From: Corydoras sp. C115
Lineage: Eukaryota; Chordata; Actinopteri; Siluriformes; Callichthyidae
Direction of reading: 5' to 3'
Assembly (NCBI GenBank): GCA_019802505.1
Contig: JAFMOC010000003.1
Location: forward strand, 6,822,501 to 6,886,500
DNA: 64,000 nt
The notes under the pieces were generated by a model. The model saw nothing but the letters and a program-made list of their open reading frames with translations, was not told where the DNA came from and did no database searches. Shown in pieces: positions 55,001-64,000 of this stretch; positions within the stretch are counted from its first letter, which is position 1, and the number at the start of each line of letters is the position of its first letter. A program made the translations under genes and the position numbers.

Positions 55001-57500
55001 AGAACTATGCAAGAGGGTGAGGGTTGTGCAAAATCTCCAATTTACCTCCCCACTCACATGTGCTACTGGACAGCCATCTGCTTGCCTCACACATGAGTTA
55101 AAACGACTTTAAAATAACCTTCCCAATTTAGGCTTCAGCAAAAACCAAGAGTCATCGTTAACAAGGGGATTTTAGTTAAAAGTGTGTCAGTATTACATAT
55201 TGGGTCTTGTTGAATACTATAGTGACTTGAACAACTTTGTACAGTAACACAGAAATGATGTCATCAGTAAAAAGCACATGTTGACAATTACAGGAATATT
55301 AAATTAAATGTATATGTATGTAACTGTAAATATATCTGGACAAAATGTTTACAGCTGTTACATCTCAAATTGCAATACAGCATCAGTAATCTACAAATCT
55401 ATGAATAACTCTATATTGGGTCTTCAGATGATCTAAATTAGATTATAATCTGCCTCAACTACAAAAACATCTTGAGATGAGACCATACAGCGAAATGAGA
55501 CCAGTGAGATATTCAGAAGCTAAGCTATTAAACAGTTTAGTCCAATGTATTCAGATAATAGACAATCATTCTGTAGTAGCAACAAAACAAAACAATATGG
55601 TGAAATGGCCACATAATTAATCCTATCTTAACTCCAAAAGTACTTTTACTTTAACAAATAGTAAACACACCAAAGAGTGGGACAAGATAATGTGATGCCT
55701 AATTCAATCTAATTGTCAAAAATGTTTTATTATCTCTTTTAAATGTGATTAGTAAAAAATATCAAATATATTTGAAAAGATTAAAATAAGTCATCCAGTA
55801 TGGCAGCAATAGATTGGGAAATTACAAAGTATAATTTGTTATTAGTGCTATGTGCTTTATCTGCAGCTTGACTTACTAACTAAACAATCTATACTTAATG
55901 CTTAAATGAGTACTGCTTATGTATGGTCGTAGTAAATCAAGTCCTAAATACGAAGAAAATTACAACCTAGCTGCTAATTTACTACAAAATTATTGTAAAT
56001 ACTGATTACTGACAAACACACCTCTTTTGTAAAACTCTGAATAAAGAATTATGGAAAATGTTGACATCATCATGTAAGTGTCTTTCGCAAATATTATTAA
56101 GTAGATCATTAAAAATTATGAGTGTATGTTAATTTACTACACATTCCCAGTACTACCGTCCTATTATCTGCTCTGATGGCATGATAAATGAAGAATAATC
56201 TGCATTTTTATAAATATCTGTCACTCTGTAAGTAGCTCTGAACATGAATCTCTGTATACTGTATAAAGTCTAAAAACAAACTTTGCGGTTTATATAAATA
56301 ATGTGTTTTTGTCTTTGGATTTGATTATACAAGCATCATAGAATATCATTTACAACTGCAACTTAAAAAAAGGTCTGTAAATGTAGAATTTATTAAGGAT
56401 TTGAATAAATTGGATCTGGATTAAAATGTGTAACATTACAATACTTTGTTGCTGCTTTAAATCAGAGACAATGACAACATCTGCCAATAGTATACTTTCA
56501 TCATGACCATTTCCAACATCTTATGACAGAACTCATTTTAAAATCACTGATGATGACAAGTCTTATTAAGTGACCCCGACTGAAAAAAAAATCGATCTTA
56601 GCAAGTGAAAACATGTTGGCTAAAAAATTGTTTATACAACAAATGTTATCTTTTTTTTAAACCAATTGTTAAACTAGAGAAGGGGCAACGAATTAAGCCC
56701 TAATGAAGGGTATTTCATTCAATTCTTTTACAAAAATTACATACATAATGAGATTCTTAGGTAATAATGTATTGTTTGTTAGTTGTGTTTTTGGCACAGA
56801 TATGTAAAACATTTATTTGTTATTGTATAAAACTTTTTCTTGGAGCACCAGACTGAATAAACCTCCACTGCAAGGCTCTAAGTTATAGTGCTATATACTT
56901 TGCTTGATTATCTGCTTTACCTTAAAAATGTGTTAAAATGATTAAACTTTCCGGAGCAATTTAGTAAAATGTTAGATACGATAAATATATTGTGTGATTA
57001 ATTAGGATGTTCCATAAGAATAAACCAATTTACAATGTTTTCACTTGTTAACATCTCAGTGATTTACTTTCTCTCAAATGTGAAAGTACCACTTCTACTG
57101 GAACACGTCTACATAAATATTTCTAGGTCCTGGAATCTCTAAATGCTTCGTTTCAAACTTTCAATAAATAATTAAGAAATAATCTAAGTGCTGTTGTTGC
57201 TTAAAAAAAAAAAAAAAAAACGCTACGCAAGCTTGTGAAATAAAACAGTTCATATTACAAAGGTTTCAAAAATGATTTGGGGCACTTTGGATGCAATACA
57301 AAAGCAGTTATTTTGGTGATTTCAGGGTTACACAACACCACACCCTTACTCACGGCGATTACTTGGTACAAGGCAAGATGAGGAATGATTATTTCAATTT
57401 AAACTGTAATTATTGCTGGTTTTTGTTGCAGAAACTTCACTTGGGGTTCATTTTAGGCAGTGTTTCTTTAGCAAGCAATGAATACTGTACACATACTTAC

Positions 57501-57531
<31 letters not shown>

Positions 57532-58059
57532 ATTAAGTGAAAACTGACAGTGTGTTCTATTTGACATGCTTGGAGCTAAACAAGAGGCACTTTGTTATTA
57601 AATGTCATTTTTGATGACTTGCTTCTTTTAAAAAGTGTTGCTTAATGTTATGATATAGAGTTTACATCCTAGGATTAAGGAATGTCAGGCCTTTACTAAG
57701 CCCTTCAGACGTAAGTGATTATTGGCTACTTGGTTTTTAAATATTCAGGCTGAACAACATTTTTAGGGCAAAGTTTGTGATTTTATATAAATTGTATGCA
57801 AATCTGTAGATGTACAACTTATTTTACGACCAGTGTGCTTTGATGTTTTGAAGAAAACTGTTGTGGATGAAACCTTGCAAATATTTGTTCTGAATAACGC
57901 ATGTATGTCTTGTTGTGAAAGAAAACTAAAATCACCAGCTGTTTGTTTCTATCGGAAAAAAAAATAATAATAATGTACCAGCAGATCTAAGCGATGTGAA
58001 GTTTGACGTCTTGTTACTGTGTGCCAAAAAAAAGCCCTACCTGCTAAGAGTAAAAGTGT

Positions 58060-58090
<31 letters not shown>

Positions 58091-59954
58091 CAACACACAA
58101 AACCTGTATATGCAGAAACTGTAAGCAAATCGTCTAAAATGAAGTAAAACTGAGTGCAGAAAATGAATTCTGCTAATGTACTTTACATTGAAAAAAACCT
58201 AACTGAAATCTATGATGTGTGCCTGCTTACCCCCTTAGAGAACTACAGAATAAATTGAATGCAAAACAGACAGGAATATAATGTCAGTAAAGAACAAGTG
58301 ACACTAATGTGTCTGAAACTGTACTACTCACTAAAATATTGTTTGTAATAATGAAAGGAAGCAGTTATGCTGAAAATCAAATGTACATTTGTACATTTAG
58401 TTTAAACATAGTCAGGCAAGATATGTTCGGTAAGAGCGGTTTGTTTCTTTAGTTTTGCACTGAAGTTTCACAGCTAAAGTAACGGAAGCTTATAATGAAA
58501 TATTTAACTGTTACTGTTTAGAATGCACAGCTACATCCCACATGTACAATAAACCACAATGACATGCTGAAGCACAGCTACAAACAGTCAAATTGTTCAA
58601 ATAAGTCAGATAAGTATGATCAAATAACAGCTGATTATATTTAATAGAGTGCAGTAATTCCTATTTATAAACTAAGGCAATATGTTCAAGCACCAATCTG
58701 ACATTTTGATAAACAAGAAAAAAAAATTGCTAGTTTCGACACAATCGCAGGAAAAAGATTTTAAAATTTAAGGTCATCTGTCCCTCTGTATATAATCACA
58801 ACAGTTGCTGTAAGTAATTCAATTTCTATATTCTAATTCTAAAAAATATATTATGTGCAATGAAAAACAATATTGGGACACTTATTCATTACACCTACTA
58901 AAACTTTTTGCCAACTGTCTCTGAATTTGTCCCTCTTTTGCCCAGCGCAGCATTTGTAAGCCAGCTACTAATATTTTGGACAAATATTCATCCCATACGT
59001 GTATGATGGGTTGAAGACAATGCTCTCTGTGGGCCACACCAGCTTATCCAATCACTCGGACACACTGGAAAAAGGAAAATGGCCTTTCCAACTGTCTAAA
59101 ATGCATGGATTATAGTGCTTAATTTTAAAAACATATGGCAAATGACTAAATAAACACCTAGATTCAATTAGTTAGAAGTGTGTCCTAATACTTTTGTCTA
59201 TATAGTGTCTAACTGAGCACATACAGCTGCAAAGTATCTTAATCACTAATGTAATAAATCATTTCTTAAAATTTGAAAACTATGACTTCTTTACCTGCAT
59301 ATTTTCTCTTTTTTACATGGTATAAACTTAAAGCTAGCTTACACAACCACATAAAAACAGTGTGGCACACTAATGAGTAAGCCAGGATTTCATCCTGTTC
59401 TCATCACTTTTAAAGTCTGAACACTTTACAAGTCAGAGGATGCATCATATCTGAGCTGAGCTGATCTATACCTACCTACTGCACTACTGTGTGACAACGG
59501 TTTGCCGTTTTGGGAAGAAGTTAATTTACTGAGCTGTGTTAATTTGAGTTATAAAGAATTACAGTTATTATAAACCAGCAGTCACATGACTGTTACCTGT
59601 GAGCAACATTAGCTGTTGTTCCAGTGCAAAGCTAAAGAGGATAACAAGACCTGTTTTGGCAAGTCAACCTTATTAGTGAAGAAGTGAAAATTTTGCTCAA
59701 ATGATTTTTCCCCCAACATTTGAGTAAATGCTAAGCATAAATATGTACAGGTAGTTTTTTTTTTCTTTTTTCAAAATATATTTATATATGAACATAGCGA
59801 GTCACACTGATTTGGGCCAAAACACTTAAACACAGAAAGGAATAACATGAGGTGCAGTGACTATATACGAAAGTATGAAAGAAAAACTTGGTTATATAGA
59901 AGTGTACTGAGATAAGCACAAGTGCTACAGGGCTAAAGATGCAAAGCTTTGGCA

Positions 59955-59955
<1 letters not shown>
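46087..59955. other. repeat-poor, AT-rich block without a recognisable gene
   Basis: About 14 kb in which I see no SINE, LINE or DNA transposon and no coding exon; the longest frames lack protein-like composition. Simple repeats only: (A)n at 46096, (AAT)n at 47658-47710, (TTA)n at 57497-57528, (A)n at 57204 and 58058. On the minus strand an AATAAA lies near 46928. It could be a long 3' UTR, an intron of a neighbouring gene or regulatory DNA. Confidence 0.5.

Positions 59956-59956
<1 letters not shown>

Positions 59957-60024
<68 letters not shown>
59957..60024. repeat. (TG)n(TA)n(TG)n microsatellite
   Basis: Two (TG)n blocks separated by (AT)n, 68 bp. Confidence 0.95.
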
Positions 60025-60028
<4 letters not shown>

Positions 60029-62180
60029 ATACACATTTTTGCAAGAATAAGGTCCAATACTCTATTGCATGTACTGACCTTTATCTCTGCCATGGTATGA
60101 AAGCAAAACGAGCACCTTTACAGTCCATAGTGCATTTGGTTGCATTACGCTCATTAAGGCTGTTTATTAAGGACACAGACACCATGGCTGATCTAATGCA
60201 TTTGCTGTCTTGCTTGTCTTTCTTCGTTTTTATTTGTTTTTTCTTTTACTTCATGCATTACAGCCATGACTATGCCATCTCAAATTCCATGCGGAACCGA
60301 TACCGAAGCACATGCTGGTTAGCAAGATGCCATGTCCAAGACTGAGCTATGGTGTAATGCACATCTTATTCTAAGCTGTATGTTAACAAAGCTTCTGAGT
60401 CGATCAGCATTTGCACTTTGAAAGTGTTGGAGAAGTTTTTTGTGATCAAGGAATTTTGAGATTACAAGAATATTTTTTCCCTAATTCTGAAATTTCACAA
60501 AACAAGGGCTGTGACACTGAACGAGAGCAGCGCTGGGGATTCTGATAGTTTCAGTGTTTGATTGGCACTAACAAAAGAAACACCTCATCTGCCTTGACAT
60601 CAGCACTGCTGCACAGCACAAAACAAGAATTCCAACCATTAGGCATGCACCGATAATACTGTTTTATGTAAAAACAAATTTTCAGCAGACATTCTGAATC
60701 CAAATTACAGAACGTACAATACCTCCAGAACGTGTCTTTCATTTGAATTTCTATTCAGTATATAATGGTATTTTGTTAGGTACTTTTTGCAAAACAAGTT
60801 CAAGGAGAGATTGATGTGTTAGCACACTGTGACTTTACAGTTAAACCATAAAAAGTAATAGACTGTACAAATAAATGACCACTTGCATTTTATAGCCAAT
60901 TAAGGTAAATGTCCCCCAATTTAAATTTCTATAAGAGAATTGAAGTAACTGAACTAAAACCAGTGCACATTTATGTAAATTACAATGTGCATTAAAATTT
61001 CATATACAGTACTGTCTTGTCACCAGTTACATATCTTAATACAGTTTATCATGATGTTTGTGTAGACTTACTTGGCCAAAACCTTAAGATATTTTGTATA
61101 CATTCTTTTTTAAATTTATTCTATCAGTTTTGCATCACTTTAATTATAACATTTTAAAGGATTTGTATAAAGGATTTTGTAAATTGTACAGCAGAAAATC
61201 ATTAAATGCACCACAGTGTGCTAAATAGTATATGTTTTGAAGTAAGAACAGACTAAGCTACTACCTAAAGAAATTTTGGTGAAGTTTGACCTGTAGAACA
61301 TGAAATTATTAGTGTCTTGAGCAAAAATAACAGATGATGGAGAATCATCCTTCTAAGTTTTAAATATGTATTGTCATTGTTTGGAGAGTTGACTGGAATT
61401 TAAAGCCTTCGGGTTGAATAATACGATTGAAAATACACAATATTTAGAATTTTATTTGAAACTTGTAATGAAATTCACTGCAAATGGTGTAAGAATTATT
61501 TTACGCTTTAATGGATGTGGTCTATTTCTTACTTTCCATAAAATGATCTTGAATGAGTTTAAATTAAGTTTAAATTAAGTAGACCACCATAGTGGTTTAT
61601 AATGACTTTGTTTTAATATATGTTTAATTAGGTTTTCTTTGTCTACTTCATGTCATATTTATTCAGAACTATTGAGGATTCTAAAGATTTAACAAACTGT
61701 CAAGTACCACTGTAGTTATTTTATGTATGTTGGCTTAAGCAGGACACACATTTAATAATCTTTCTTTTTTTAATGAAATTAATTAATTTACTCCAAATAT
61801 ACAGTACTATATACATGAATCCTCTTTTTTATTTTACTTTATTATGGAATACAATACATTTAATTTGAATTTGAAAATAAATATCGGCACATGCCTAACA
61901 AAGGAATTAAACTTATCTAATATAAATGACACATTGTTTGCTGTTTTATATTCATAGTCACAACTATGTATTGGTTCAGTGTTTAAGGGTATGTGTTATT
62001 GATTTGTGTTATTTATTTCATTTGCTGTGATTGTTCTTGTGAAGCTGTGAAACGTTGCAGTAGCTGTGCATCACAAAAGCGCGAACAAAGCCAACAGCCT
62101 CATACACATGCTCCAACTCGAGTACCTGCACTGCACATTGCAAAGGAAGCCCTGCAGTTCAGGCGCCACCCACCATCTCA
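60025..62180. other. no gene or repeat recognised
   Basis: Continuation of the repeat-poor block; AT-rich, no supportable exon. Confidence 0.4.
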
Positions 62181-62183
62181 CCC

Positions 62184-62192
62184 ACACACACA

Positions 62193-62226
<34 letters not shown>

Positions 62227-62535
62227 CTTTAAACCACAACAATAATCTGCACAACCCAATCAAAACCAGACTTTCACTGAAACACACATACACACATACA
62301 CACACACACACACACACACTCAAGACTTTCAAACATACACACTAGAAACTTTTTTTTTCTGTAGTTTTGGATTTTGGTATAAACGCTTCACATACAGGAA
62401 GAAGAGCATGTGTGTGTACATGTCTGCTGGTGGGCAAAAACAAAGGGACTTGAAAATGGCCAAACAAGCGACCCAAACCACCCACCCACAAGCATGCATA
62501 CGTGTACTTACACACACACACACACACACACACAA
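62184..62535. repeat. (CA)n microsatellite cluster
   Basis: Separate (CA)n arrays at 62184-62224, 62285-62320 and 62511-62534. Confidence 0.95.
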
Positions 62536-63131
62536 TGGTTCGGAATTCAATATTGGAAAAAAATAAAATAAAAATTTGCCAAGACAAACGCTGGCACAAA
62601 CACAGCACAAGTGAACACGTACATTTACAAGCGCTAATAACAAAAAATGAGAAACATTTAATCCTTATCCCATCACTGAAGAACGAACAAAGCTATTCAA
62701 ACACAAACTCCCAACTCATTCGATTAAAAATGTTTTTCTCTCTCTAAAAACTAGAACATCTCTGGTAACAGTAGTGCACTTAAGGGTTTCTGCAGTGCAA
62801 CGTATACGAAAAAAACAATGCAGTCCTCTTCTCAAGCATTTTCAAAACATTTCATTTCCAACCGATCAAAGAGAAGCAATTCAAGAGTTGTATTCAAAAT
62901 TAAGCACAGGCTTTTGAAATGTGCAAAATAACACTTAGTCTTAAAGAAATCCATTACTTATTTCTGGACAAAAATTTGAAGAGATAATTGAAACTGGTCT
63001 GATGATGAGGATTGCTTTTGCTGAGTCACTAAAAAATGGCGTGAAGGAGTGAGCGGACGATTCTGAGTGGGACGAAATTAAAGAGCTTTTGAGTGACATG
63101 ACACAAATTCTCTCGCTGTCACAGTCACCAA

Positions 63132-63136
<5 letters not shown>

Positions 63137-63192
<56 letters not shown>
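63137..63192. repeat. (CA)n microsatellite
   Basis: About 28 uninterrupted AC/CA units. Confidence 0.95.
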
Positions 63193-63195
<3 letters not shown>

Positions 63196-63409
63196 TGTAA
63201 TCCATCTCACTGGGAATGTATTTATTCTCTGCATAAGTCTGTATTTTTAATCTGTTCAAAATGTTCACTTAATGCTAATTCGTTTGTACAGTGTGCTATG
63301 GATGATCTGCACTGAGTTGCCAGTGTAACTAACACCACATTTACACTGTTGCTGATTTTGACATCATGATATCAGTCACAACCTGTGTTCTTTTTTTTCT
63401 TATATAAAT

Positions 63410-63540
63410 AAATCCTATATTTGGGTCGCGTGTGGGTTCCCCATGCCCATCCAGGGGAGACACTTTCGGACACTGGGCAGATACACCCAGCACAGGGCAT
63501 CAATCTATCACTGGGCTCTCTCACATAGACACAAATAATG
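63410..63540 (-). repeat. SINE family A fragment (tail half)
   Basis: Antisense: aatcctatatttgggtcgcg, ggttccccatgcccatccag, cactgggcagatacacccag, caatctatcactgggc. The first family A copy after 17 kb without one. Confidence 0.75.
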
Positions 63541-64000
63541 TGGTGAAAGACAAACTGAGATAATGTGTTGTCAACTCTGTTCAAAGCCTAATGCAGCAGA
63601 TGTATTCCTTCTATATGAATTAGTATATCAACTGGCAACCCATTGCTTGGTTTCTACATGCATCTGTCAGTCTATAATGGAAATTCAGCAGTGCAGTGCA
63701 CTTTATAAACTTTACTGTGTATTCACCCATACATACCAAAAACCTCCTTCTGCACTACATAGTGGCTAGGTCTGGGCAACATGGAAAAAAGTGGTTACAC
63801 TGTTATCCTAAAATTCTGTTATAAAATTGACAATGTTGTAGAATTAATATAGAATAATAAAAAAAAATGATTAGTTGTGCTAATGAGTTGTAATCAATAG
63901 AACACATTTTATATAAAGAGGCGTATGCTTGGAATTACTCAAAATAAGAGAAAATGCTGAAAGAATCAACAGGAAATTGTTGTAACCTGGAAATTTTGTC

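Overview
The window is nuclear DNA of a bony fish. It holds a multi-exon gene with GT-AG introns, dense tRNA-derived SINEs of the DANA/Mermaid type, two Tc1/mariner transposons, hAT-like MITEs, L2/CR1-type LINE fragments and long (AT)n/(CA)n arrays. An otocephalan such as a catfish, characin or carp relative is a guess from the SINE type. No prokaryotic features are present.

The one cellular gene I can support is UTP14 (utp14a), on the minus strand from ATG 37906 to stop 8391. I assembled it by eye as 14 coding exons. All 13 introns have GT-AG borders and the reading phase is kept at every junction. The result is 837 codons, slightly longer than the mammalian protein of about 770 residues. 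UTP14 is a nucleolar SSU-processome protein needed for 18S rRNA maturation. The fish copy carries a pure Ala10-Asp10 triplet-repeat tract inside its acidic region. Its start lies in a CpG-rich stretch with two CACGTG E-boxes.

Layout: 1-3 kb is SINE fragments; 3.8-4.4 kb is a hAT-like MITE; 4.8-6.4 kb is a Tc1-like transposon with an open 337-codon transposase (DD35E spacing); 8.4-37.9 kb is UTP14, whose introns hold nested repeats, a decayed Tc1 transposase (18.5-19.1 kb) and a LINE fragment (21.6-23.0 kb); 38.3-46.1 kb is an intergenic SINE-rich block that also holds an intact-looking DD34E Tc1 element with perfect terminal repeats (41177-42794). From 46.1 to 63.4 kb the character changes: no SINE, Tc1 or LINE that I can recognise, AT-rich single-copy-looking DNA, and (CA)n arrays near 60 and 62-63 kb. 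I find no coding exon there.

Much of the interest is in how repeats are stacked. Several insertions keep perfect target-site duplications, so their order can be read: SINE inside hAT MITE inside inverted-repeat MITE (10.6-11.7 kb); hAT MITE inside SINE (29.7-30.1 kb); SINE inside hAT (35.2-36.7 kb). A SINE plus 198 bp of its flank is duplicated 19 kb away, and the direction of copying can be inferred. I found no convincing new protein system. Exon borders and repeat identities come from reading by eye and from remembered family features, not from searches.
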